10,589 nt of DNA from contig VGCF01000029.1 of NCBI GenBank assembly GCA_016870135.1, positions 1-10,589 on the forward strand, read 5' to 3'. A program made the translations under genes and the position numbers. The notes below the pieces were generated by a model, which was not told where the DNA came from, made no database searches, and was given only the letters and a program-made list of their open reading frames with translations. Positions 4,669-10,589 of this stretch are shown in pieces. This DNA is from Alphaproteobacteria bacterium. GTDB taxonomy: Bacteria > Pseudomonadota > Alphaproteobacteria > Holosporales > Holosporaceae. How positions within the stretch are numbered: position 1 is the first letter of the stretch; each line of letters opens with the position of its first letter.

Positions 4669-6375
4669 TCAGGCTGAAGGGGTTTTCTGATGATGCAGAT
4701 TTTCGCGATCAATGGCTTCTTTGACCAATGAACCCAAGGAATCTCCCTCGGACTTTTCTCTGTCTTTGTATTCACTTAATGCTTCTTTTTCCTCATCCAA
4801 TTCCATAGCTTTGATGGACAAGGCAATATAATGGGTTTCTGGATTGAAGGCTGTGATTTTTCCTTGCACCTCTTGTCCAGCTGAAAAACGCTGGGTATTT
4901 TGCAAGGCGCGATCTCTGGACAACTCTGCCCGTTGAATGGTGGCCTGTAATCCATCGCCCAAATTCACTTCTATCCCTTGATCCAAGGTGCGCAAAACAG
5001 TGGCGGTTACCACTTGACCTTTTTTAAATTGACCGTGTTTTTCCATCCAAGGATCCGATGTCAATTGTTTGATGCCAAGACCAATCATTTCCTTGACCAA
5101 ATTAATGCTTAACACCTTCATTTTCACCATACTGCCCACGTGATACTTGCTTAATGCTTGCTCGTTAGAATCCCAAGACAGGTCCGATTGATACACAACC
5201 CCTTCTAAACCACCAGGCAAGCTGACCAATAAGCCAAATTCTGTAATATCCTGAACTTCGCCCTCAACTTCTGATCCTTCTGGGTGCGCTTTGGCAAAGC
5301 GTTCTAACAGATTTTCAGTGCACTGTTTAATCCCCAAAGAAATGCGACGCTTGGCGGTATCAATGTCTAAAATCATGGTTTCAATGCGCTGCTCTGGTTT
5401 GACCACGTGGTGAGGATTAGGCGTCTTTTTACCCCAAACCATATCGCCCATATGCACCAGACCTTCCAGTCCTTCGTCCATACGCACAAAGGCCCCGTAT
5501 TCCACCACGTTGCTGACTTCACCTTGGACCTTGTCCCCAGGCTTGTAACGCTCTGTAATGTTTAACCATGGGTCTTTTTCTAACTGCTTCATGCCAAGAG
5601 AAATTCTTTGGCTCTCTTTGTTCAAACGGGTCACCATCACGTCAATTTCGTCGTTTAGTTTCAAAATTTCGCTGGGGTGCTTGATGCGTGTCCAGGAAAT
5701 ATCCGTAATGTGTAACAATCCATCAATGCCGCCCAAGTCCACAAAGACCCCGTAATCCGTGATGTTTTTGACCGTTCCCTTTAGACGATCACCCTGTTGC
5801 AACTTGGCCAACAATTCTTGACGACTAGAGGATCGGGTGTCTTCTAGAACTGCACGACGGGAAACCACCACATTGCTGCGTAAATCATCCATTTTCAAAA
5901 CCACAAAACGATCGGTTACGTTTAAGAAGTTCGATAAATCTTTGACTGGACGAATGTCCACCTGACTGCCAGGCAAGAAGGCTATGGTTCCGCGAATATC
6001 CACCGTTAAACCGCCCTTGACCTGACCAATAATGGTTCCCTCGATGGGTTTACGGGAATGGAATGATTCGCTGAGATATTGCCAAGAGGCTTCTTGTCGT
6101 GCACGTTCGTGGCTGAGTTGCACATCCCCCTGAGGCCCCTCGTATCGGTCAATATAGACGTCAACAATGTCTCCGACCACTAGTTTTTCGGGCAAAAATT
6201 CTTTCAAAGGCACGCGGCCTTCTGACTTTAAATCCACATCAATCAAGGCCATGTCTTTGTCAATGGAAACGACTTTTCCTTTGACAACTTGTCCTTCCAG
6301 GTTCATTCTTTTTTGAAAATGGGCCTCTAGAAGATTTTGAAAATCACTATTTGTATTGAATTCGGTGTTTGACAT
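4669..6375 (-). CDS. rpsA: 30S ribosomal protein S1
   Basis: A 568-residue protein with six S1 (OB-fold) repeats at roughly residues 28-90, 109-174, 195-263, 280-350, 367-437 and 451-523. The central repeats show the typical text, for example GTVKNITDYGVFVDLGGIDG with LLHITDISW at 200-228 and GLEGLVHMGDMVW at 302-314. The first two repeats are divergent, as in proteobacterial S1, where they contact the ribosome and S2. S1 captures mRNA on the 30S subunit and unfolds structured or Shine-Dalgarno-poor leaders. A charged tail follows repeat six. The ATG (6373-6375) gives MSNTEFNTNSDFQNLLEAHF, the expected N-terminus. No Shine-Dalgarno site precedes it; only GAG ten bases upstream. Weak-SD leaders are known for autoregulated rpsA of gammaproteobacteria. 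It is transcribed divergently from infA. Confidence 0.97.
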   Translation of the reverse strand: MSNTEFNTNSDFQNLLEAHFQKRMNLEGQVVKGKVVSIDKDMALIDVDLKSEGRVPLKEFLPEKLVVGDIVDVYIDRYEGPQGDVQLSHERARQEASWQYLSESFHSRKPIEGTIIGQVKGGLTVDIRGTIAFLPGSQVDIRPVKDLSNFLNVTDRFVVLKMDDLRSNVVVSRRAVLEDTRSSSRQELLAKLQQGDRLKGTVKNITDYGVFVDLGGIDGLLHITDISWTRIKHPSEILKLNDEIDVMVTRLNKESQRISLGMKQLEKDPWLNITERYKPGDKVQGEVSNVVEYGAFVRMDEGLEGLVHMGDMVWGKKTPNPHHVVKPEQRIETMILDIDTAKRRISLGIKQCTENLLERFAKAHPEGSEVEGEVQDITEFGLLVSLPGGLEGVVYQSDLSWDSNEQALSKYHVGSMVKMKVLSINLVKEMIGLGIKQLTSDPWMEKHGQFKKGQVVTATVLRTLDQGIEVNLGDGLQATIQRAELSRDRALQNTQRFSAGQEVQGKITAFNPETHYIALSIKAMELDEEKEALSEYKDREKSEGDSLGSLVKEAIDRENLHHQKTPSA

Positions 6376-6416
6376 AAAACAATTGCTCGGGCTAGGGGTG
6401 TGTTAAATACACATTT

Positions 6417-6445
6417 AGTATATGGCTTTTACCCAGAACACACAA
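6417..6445 (-). promoter_or_regulatory. probable rpsA promoter and leader hairpin
   Basis: On the minus strand TTGTGT (6440-6445), a 17-bp spacer and TATACT (6417-6422) fit a sigma70-type promoter, giving a leader of about 35 bases. The leader contains a small hairpin, TGTGT (6399-6403) with ACACA (6409-6413) around a five-base loop. Confidence 0.45.
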
Positions 6446-6511
6446 TAGATTTAACCCTCTGGAACCCCATCTTTTTGCCGTCTGTTTAGAAAAAAGATCG
6501 AGATCAAGTTC

Positions 6512-6540
6512 TTTACTCGGTTTGAAAAATCAATTATAAT
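6512..6540 (+). promoter_or_regulatory. probable infA promoter
   Basis: TTTACT (6512-6517), a 17-bp spacer and a perfect TATAAT (6535-6540). Predicted start of transcription is near 6547, about 20 bases before the infA ATG. Confidence 0.55.
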
Positions 6541-6555
6541 TAGAATTAAATTCTA
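6541..6555 (+). repeat. perfect palindrome across the predicted infA transcription start
   Basis: TAGAATT-A-AATTCTA is a perfect inverted repeat directly after the -10 box and covering the predicted +1 position. It could be an operator or a short 5' hairpin in the infA leader. The sequence is AT-rich, so a chance origin cannot be excluded. Confidence 0.45.
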
Positions 6556-6567
6556 GAAAAAGAAAAT

Positions 6568-6816
6568 ATGGGAAAAGAAGCAACCATAGAGTGCTGTGGA
6601 ATTGTTGTAGAGTGTCTGCCCAATGAGCAATTTAAAATTCGACTGGATGAAACCGACCACATGATCAACGCCTATATCGCTGGGAATATGCGCAAGCATC
6701 AAATCCGAGTTCTGGTGGGCGATCGCGTTACCGTTGAAATGACGCCATACGACATGACCAAGGGACGTATTCGGTTTCGCGGCGTTAAAACCCACCACAA
6801 TCCAGCCCCGAATTAA
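6568..6816 (+). CDS. infA: translation initiation factor IF-1
   Basis: An 82-residue OB-fold protein. MGKEATIECCGIVVECLPN, then MRKHQIRVLVGDRVTVEMTP and YDMTKGRIRFR follow E. coli IF-1 (72 residues) along the whole length. IF-1 binds the 30S A site during initiation with IF-2 and IF-3. An extra tail of about ten residues (GVKTHHNPAPN) follows the usual end. The start is fixed by homology; upstream is only AGAAAAAGAAAAT, a poor Shine-Dalgarno site. The gene is divergent from rpsA, placing two translation-initiation genes around a shared 190-bp control region. In many alphaproteobacteria infA is followed by maf and yacG; here neither follows. Confidence 0.96.
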   Translation: MGKEATIECCGIVVECLPNEQFKIRLDETDHMINAYIAGNMRKHQIRVLVGDRVTVEMTPYDMTKGRIRFRGVKTHHNPAPN

Positions 6817-6888
6817 ACCTCTGGTCTTGGGCGGCAATAAAAAAGGTCGTTTCTGTATTTTTTGATCTGGACTTTTTTGGCCAATCAT

Positions 6889-6909
6889 TTTTTGAAATAA
6901 ATTCAAAAA
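6889..6909 (+). terminator. weak AT-rich hairpin after infA
   Basis: TTTTTGAA (6889-6896) pairs with TTCAAAAA (6902-6909) around ATAAA. The stem has only one G-C pair and no T-run on the plus side, so termination activity is doubtful. The rest of the 185-bp gap between infA and serS holds T-rich runs and a possible serS promoter. Confidence 0.2.
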
Positions 6910-6935
6910 TCCGCACTCAATCCGTGTTAGGCCTA

Positions 6936-6965
6936 TTGATTTTTGCGCCCAAGTGTTACTAGATT
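6936..6965 (+). promoter_or_regulatory. possible serS promoter
   Basis: TTGATT (6936-6941), an 18-bp spacer and TAGATT (6960-6965), each four of six or better to consensus, 36 bp before the serS ATG. Confidence 0.25.
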
Positions 6966-7001
6966 AAGGCAGCATCCAATCGCACAAAGCAGATAAGTGT
7001 A

Positions 7002-8369
7002 ATGCTCGACATTAAAATTATTCTCGAAAAATCGAAAGTATTGGATGAGACACTGTGGCGTCGCCATCCGGATTCTCCTATGCTGGCTAAAAAAATCACA
7101 GCCCTGTATAAAAATTTCTGCCAACAAGAAGCGGCATTGCAACAATTGCGGCAAGAGAAAAACGCCCTTTCTCAGTGGAATGCATCGGATTCTGATCAGG
7201 ATCGTCATGCCCGCATTGCCCAATCAAGCGCGTTAAAAATCCAAGAAGAAAATCTAGTTGCCACCAGCAAAATGGCTAAGGAATCCTTTGAATCCATGAT
7301 GATGGCGCTGCCCAATTGGATTGCCGACGACGTGCCCGATGGGCGTAACGAAGAGGCCAACCAGGAAATCAAGCGCTGGGGTACACCTGGGCCCGTGTGT
7401 GTAGGATTTATGGATCATGGTACGTGGGGCCGTCATCACGGCCTGTTGGATACGGATCAGGCCAGCAAGATTTCAGGGGCACGGTTTACCTATTTGATGG
7501 GGGATTTGGCGCGATTAGAGCGTGCTTTGGGCCAGTGGATGCTGGATGTGCAAAGTCAGAAATTTGGTTTTACAGAAATGACTGTGCCGTACTTGGTTCG
7601 ACAAAATGCCGTATACGGATCAGGACAGTGGCCAAAATTCAAAGACGATTTATTTGTCATCAGCGACGAGCGTGATCGATTTTTAATCCCCACGGCCGAA
7701 GTCCCCTTGGTGAATTGGGCTGCAGATCGCATTTGGAATGAATCGGATTTACCATTGTGTTTAACAGCATTAACGCCCTGTTTTCGATCCGAAGTGGGTT
7801 CGGCTGGAAAAGATACCACAGGCATGTTGCGCCAGCACCAATTTAACAAGGTAGAGCTGGTAGCTGTGTGTACGCCGGAAACGGCTGATCAGTGGCACAA
7901 ACAAATGCTTAAACAGGCAGAATATATTCTGGAAGCCCTGGAATTGCCGTATCGAACGGTGGTATTGTGTGCGGGTGATATGGGTGCATCGGCCGAAAAG
8001 ACCTATGACATAGAAGTTTGGGTGCCCAGTCAGAATCGGTACAGAGAAATTGCCAGCTGTTCAAAATGTGGTGATTATCAGGCCAGACGCATGCAGGCGC
8101 GTTATCGCCGTCACAGTGATGGGAAAATTGGTTTTCTGCATACCCTCAATGGATCGGGTCTAGCCGTGGGGCGCACCCTGTTGGCGTTGATTGAAAATTT
8201 CCAATGTGCCGATGGAACGGTGAAAATTCCAGGAGTGTTACAGCCCTATATGGGTGGAAAAACATCCATTGGTGGTCAATCTGGACAGAAAACAACCAAT
8301 CTTGCATGGATTGAACCAAGAGAGAGCGGCTCTGTTGGTCTGGCATCGGCGGGGGAATCGACCCCTTAA
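7002..8369 (+). CDS. serS: seryl-tRNA synthetase
   Basis: A 455-residue class II aminoacyl-tRNA synthetase that charges tRNA-Ser (and tRNA-Sec where present) with serine. Residues 1-110 are the N-terminal coiled-coil arm that grips the long variable arm of tRNA-Ser. The catalytic core shows TAEVPL (231-236, serine and ATP pocket), motif 2 with FRSEVGSAGKDTTGMLRQHQF (261-281, Arg262), the ASCSKCGDYQARR segment (351-363) and motif 3 GSGLAVGRT with Arg391. The start MLDIK is the family's usual N-terminus. The usual length is about 420-430; the surplus is a C-terminal tail of some 30 residues rich in G, S and T after PYMGG (415-419). No Shine-Dalgarno site is evident. It is followed after 51 bp by the LysM lipoprotein, without the surE and pcm genes that often lie here in alphaproteobacteria. 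Confidence 0.97.
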   Translation: MLDIKIILEKSKVLDETLWRRHPDSPMLAKKITALYKNFCQQEAALQQLRQEKNALSQWNASDSDQDRHARIAQSSALKIQEENLVATSKMAKESFESMMMALPNWIADDVPDGRNEEANQEIKRWGTPGPVCVGFMDHGTWGRHHGLLDTDQASKISGARFTYLMGDLARLERALGQWMLDVQSQKFGFTEMTVPYLVRQNAVYGSGQWPKFKDDLFVISDERDRFLIPTAEVPLVNWAADRIWNESDLPLCLTALTPCFRSEVGSAGKDTTGMLRQHQFNKVELVAVCTPETADQWHKQMLKQAEYILEALELPYRTVVLCAGDMGASAEKTYDIEVWVPSQNRYREIASCSKCGDYQARRMQARYRRHSDGKIGFLHTLNGSGLAVGRTLLALIENFQCADGTVKIPGVLQPYMGGKTSIGGQSGQKTTNLAWIEPRESGSVGLASAGESTP

Positions 8370-8420
8370 AACCCTTTCAACCCTTTTTTAAACTTTATTA
8401 TCCCTGGATATTGATTTAGT

Positions 8421-9422
8421 ATGTCTCGACAATTTATTGCTTCTTCCTATCTGACCATTCCTGTGCACAGACACCGTCATAACACGTTTGCCCTGTTTTT
8501 TGCCCTGATTTTATCGGGATGCACCATAGAAGGACCAGAGCGTCTTGTTTACCTGAAATCAGGAGAGGTCGTGGTGCTGCGCGGGGATACGTTATCCAGT
8601 GTGGCAGCCCGCCACGGGGTATCGGTCAAAGATTTGGCAGAATGTAATGGGTTAAAAGCACCGTATCGTTTGACAAACATAACAAAACTGCAGCTGCCAG
8701 GGGGCAGAGCTCATTTTTCAACTGAACCAGAACCAGTGTCCAGCGGTCCGGTCATTTTAAAAGACAACGAGGATGTCCAATGGACCGATGTGGGGGGTGG
8801 TCCCGAGGAGCGTTCGTCTAAAAGCCAAAAACCCGTATTAATGGCGGATATCGATGCCGATTCCGATTTGGAAAACAGTTTAACGGAAACGGATGAGCGC
8901 AGCGATGATGATTCTGATTCAAAACCATCTCAATCACGCGATGGATGGAATGTGACGAATCATTCCAAAAAAGGTGCTGAGCGTTCCGATAATCAGCCAA
9001 AAACGGTTGGAAAAACCGAGGAAAAGGTCAAAAAATCTGTCAAAAAAGGGCCCCCTAAATCGACTGGTTTTTGCCGCCCTGTTTCTGGAAAAATCACTGA
9101 AAAATTCAAAAAGAGCAAAAAAGGACCGCAAAATGTGGGCATTAAGTTCAAGGCGCCAAAAAACACGCCTGTGTATGCATCATCCGATGGAAAAGTGGTG
9201 CATTCTGGAAAATTAAGCGGTGATCCCAGCAAGGTGGTGATTTTAATTGATCACCCAAATAATTGGTCTACGTGTTACAAATCGATCGACAGAGCCTGTG
9301 TTTCAGCAGAACAAGGCGTGAAACAAGGACAGTTGATTGGATATTCTTCTGGCCCCGACTGTATTTTTGAATTGCGCAATGCCCGTGGCCCCGTTGATCC
9401 AGAGAAAAAGTTTAATGCATAG
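8421..9422 (+). CDS. LysM / degenerate LytM (M23-like) lipoprotein, probable amidase activator
   Basis: A 333-residue envelope protein related to NlpD/EnvC. The leader has an unusually long n-region (residues 1-22, HRHRH at 16-20), then FALFFALI and lipobox LSGC with Cys34, so it should be a lipoprotein. A LysM domain (about 46-93: GEVVVLRGDTLSSVAARHGV onward) binds peptidoglycan glycan. Residues 95-215 are low-complexity, first acidic (about 142-166), then lysine-rich (183-213). The C-terminal LytM fold (217-333) starts RPVSGKITEKF and has the GYSSGPDCIFELRN strand. The zinc ligands of active M23 enzymes are replaced: H.GiD reads NVGIKF, and HLHFE reads CIFEL. It is therefore unlikely to be a peptidase, and like E. 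coli NlpD and EnvC more likely switches on an N-acetylmuramyl-L-alanine amidase at division. Position between serS and yajC is typical of alphaproteobacteria. It converges with hdaA. Confidence 0.85.
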   Translation: MSRQFIASSYLTIPVHRHRHNTFALFFALILSGCTIEGPERLVYLKSGEVVVLRGDTLSSVAARHGVSVKDLAECNGLKAPYRLTNITKLQLPGGRAHFSTEPEPVSSGPVILKDNEDVQWTDVGGGPEERSSKSQKPVLMADIDADSDLENSLTETDERSDDDSDSKPSQSRDGWNVTNHSKKGAERSDNQPKTVGKTEEKVKKSVKKGPPKSTGFCRPVSGKITEKFKKSKKGPQNVGIKFKAPKNTPVYASSDGKVVHSGKLSGDPSKVVILIDHPNNWSTCYKSIDRACVSAEQGVKQGQLIGYSSGPDCIFELRNARGPVDPEKKFNA

Positions 9423-9465
9423 TGTACTGAGATGAGTAAGGTGCCCCTGATCGCCCACAACGGGG

Positions 9466-10254
9466 TTATTCCTTGTCCTGAAGGGATTCAAGAATGGATT
9501 TTAATCCCGAAATGGACAATCCCGAAGAGGTGCTGTGCTGGTGAACCAGGTGGATCAGTTCGGCCACCCCTGAAAAGGACCGGGGCATGCGTCGTATTAA
9601 AAAGTGAATCAAGCGCGGATTGACTTTCCAACCAATATCGCAAAAAGATTTTTCTAATATTTTGGCCAGTAAAACGTCATCTGGGGATGTAATTTCGACT
9701 CTGACCATGGCGTGAATTCTGGAGTTTACATCCGCCAATGGGCTGTGCCACGTCATAGCAGAGGTGCGCGATAGCCATAAGCAGTGGACTCTCAATTCCT
9801 GAAGGCGCATTAAAAAGGCGTACAATTTGATGGGATCCATTTGCTCTGCGGCCTGATTGTCCCAATCCACAATGGCACAGCTGCCGCTTGTCAGCTTACC
9901 CAAATCCCAGGGCTCGTTCCACGGCGTTAACCACACAGCCTTTTGGCGAGCAGCCCATAATGTGGCGAGATGGGTTTTGCCACATCCTTTGGGGCCAAAA
10001 ATCCACAGATTTTCAAAGGGCCAAGGCCAGCGCATGATCCATTCAAAGGCAGATTCGTTGCTGGGGCTGACAAAAAAATCATTCTGGGTTAATCGCGGAT
10101 TCCATTGCAATGGTAAATTAGAAATCACAGAACGTTTTATATATAAACCACACATTGTATTGTGATAATGTTCTTTGTCAAAAGTCAAATGATGAGGGTT
10201 TTTTGATGGGTGTTTTTTTGCGGGCATAACGCAAGAGTGAGACAAGCGGTCCAT
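9466..10254 (-). CDS. hdaA: HdaA-like DnaA-related ATPase (regulatory inactivation of DnaA)
   Basis: A protein of up to 262 residues with one AAA+ domain and no DNA-binding domain IV, as in Hda/HdaA, which with the sliding clamp stimulates ATP hydrolysis by DnaA to limit replication initiation. It shows the lead-in DFFVSPSNESAFEWI (59-73), Walker A GPKGCGKTH (87-95), a Walker B-like strand CAIVDWDN (126-133), sensor I region LWLSRTSAMTW (159-169), and sensor II region IRRMPRSFSGV (220-230). In Walker B the second acidic residue is Trp131, so its own ATPase activity is doubtful. A clamp-binding-like NLPLQW sits at 46-51; in relatives this motif is within the first dozen residues, so the true start may be Met34 (10153-10155). 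Neither start has a ribosome binding site. The gene ends 43 bp from the converging lipoprotein gene. Confidence 0.85.
   Translation of the reverse strand: MDRLSHSCVMPAKKHPSKNPHHLTFDKEHYHNTMCGLYIKRSVISNLPLQWNPRLTQNDFFVSPSNESAFEWIMRWPWPFENLWIFGPKGCGKTHLATLWAARQKAVWLTPWNEPWDLGKLTSGSCAIVDWDNQAAEQMDPIKLYAFLMRLQELRVHCLWLSRTSAMTWHSPLADVNSRIHAMVRVEITSPDDVLLAKILEKSFCDIGWKVNPRLIHFLIRRMPRSFSGVAELIHLVHQHSTSSGLSISGLKSILESLQDKE
10154..10181 (-). promoter_or_regulatory. promoter-like sequence inside the 5' part of hdaA
   Basis: On the minus strand TTGACA (10176-10181), a 16-bp spacer and TACAAT (10154-10159). The -10 box overlaps the ATG of the alternative Met34 start, so transcripts from it would begin inside the gene. 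A chance match is possible. Confidence 0.25.
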
Positions 10255-10291
10255 CTGGTGGATGTCTTCAAGAAGAAACCCCTTCTATCCA

Positions 10292-10318
10292 TTGATTTTG
10301 TCCGTTCATTCATATACT
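10292..10318 (+). promoter_or_regulatory. possible yajC promoter
   Basis: TTGATT (10292-10297) and TATACT (10313-10318) with a short 15-bp spacer lie in the 98-bp gap between divergent hdaA and yajC, about 35 bp before the yajC ATG. The same -10 box, TATACT, occurs at the rpsA promoter. Confidence 0.35.
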
Positions 10319-10352
10319 GTTTTTCTATGTTAAATCGGCTGTGAACCTTAAA

Positions 10353-10589
10353 ATGAATTCAGAAATATTAGAAAAATTATACGAAATTTTGAATATGTTT
10401 TTGCCCATCGCCTGTCTTATGGGTATTTTTTACGTCATGGTGGTCTTGCCGCAACGTAAAAAAGCGGCAGAGCAAAAAACCATGTGGGATCATTTAAAAA
10501 AAGGCCAAACGGTGGTGATGAGTTCAGGAATTTTCGGAGTTATCGATGCCATTGCAGAAGAAAAAATCCATTTGCGCATTGCAAAAGAT
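10353..10589 (+). CDS. yajC: YajC preprotein translocase subunit, 5' part (cut by window end)
   Basis: Seventy-nine codons run open to the last base. A short periplasmic start is followed by one membrane segment (about residues 15-32, MFLPIACLMGIFYVMVV), then the family hallmark LPQRKKAAEQ (32-41) and LKKGQTVVMSSGIFGVI (48-64) of the cytoplasmic domain. YajC joins SecD and SecF in the accessory complex of the SecYEG channel. Intact members are roughly 90-120 residues, so only the end is missing; secD and secF would be expected next. ATG 10353 is the first start after the divergent spacer, and no Shine-Dalgarno site precedes it (GTGAACCTTAAA). Confidence 0.93.
   Translation, partial: MNSEILEKLYEILNMFLPIACLMGIFYVMVVLPQRKKAAEQKTMWDHLKKGQTVVMSSGIFGVIDAIAEEKIHLRIAKD

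Noticed and set aside
4632..4673. Hairpin CCTGAT/ATCAGG with inner CGAC/GTCG as rpsA terminator
   Set aside because: The stem is interrupted by a large internal loop, overlaps the stop codon and has no T-run on the rpsA strand.
4515..4775. Overlapping plus and minus ORFs in the segment beside rpsA
   Set aside because: No start site, composition or recognisable family supports either one, and they run into the rpsA coding end.
6553..6906. Minus-strand ORF of 117 codons opposite infA
   Set aside because: It is the antisense shadow of infA, which matches IF-1 over its whole length.
9441..9470. CCCC/GGGG stem between the convergent lipoprotein and hdaA genes as a bidirectional terminator
   Set aside because: There are only four pairs around a loop of about 14 bases, with TTATT as the only T-rich tail, too weak to call.
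9432..9623. Plus-strand ORF of 63 codons after the LysM lipoprotein
   Set aside because: It lies almost entirely opposite the hdaA coding end, and its translation resembles no family.
1..10589. CRISPR arrays, tRNA or rRNA genes, prophage or IS transposase genes
   Set aside because: I looked for regular spaced repeats, cloverleaf-like stretches and transposase motifs in the spacers and found none.

Overview
The window looks like a piece of an alphaproteobacterial chromosome, probably from a host-associated lineage with a decaying accessory genome. The evidence for Alphaproteobacteria is an HdaA-type DnaA-related ATPase and a serS / LysM-LytM lipoprotein / yajC gene order, which I recall as a common alphaproteobacterial neighbourhood (usually with surE and pcm between serS and the lipoprotein). 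The intracellular lifestyle (Holosporales- or Rickettsiales-like) is inferred only from the many gene remnants, AT-rich spacers and a palindromic insert; no rRNA is present to confirm it.

Left part (1-2060): an accessory block of small-molecule enzymes. One NUDIX hydrolase (149-637) is intact. It is followed by a chain of remnants with no intact gene: the N-terminus of a second NUDIX protein joined in frame to the C-terminus of an aminoglycoside phosphotransferase-family (APH) protein, the N-terminus of a HAD phosphatase running into the C-terminal part of an NTF2/SnoaL-like protein, and the N-terminal part of an APH. The last one holds a 118-bp segment bounded by perfect 8-bp inverted repeats. 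Removing exactly that segment restores both the reading frame and the usual family spacing, so it is a candidate short palindromic mobile element. Genes in this block have clear Shine-Dalgarno sequences, unlike the rest of the window.

Middle part (2060-4668): AT-rich DNA with a secreted alpha/beta-hydrolase of the prolyl-aminopeptidase (S33) type (2453-3880). Just upstream lies a frameshifted partial duplicate of its N-terminal module behind a strong sigma70-like promoter that has a perfect palindrome as its spacer. Next come a terminator, a 12-bp-arm hairpin, a broken GH3 (NagZ-like) lipoprotein gene with two consecutive in-frame stops, and about 220 bp of pyrimidine-rich, compositionally odd DNA.

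Right part (4669-10589): core genes, all apparently intact. rpsA (minus) and infA (plus) are divergent and both serve translation initiation. Then come serS, a LysM plus degenerate-LytM lipoprotein (probable cell-wall amidase activator), convergent hdaA (DnaA inactivation at the replication clamp), and the start of yajC (Sec translocon accessory), which is cut by the window end. No tRNA, rRNA or CRISPR array was seen.
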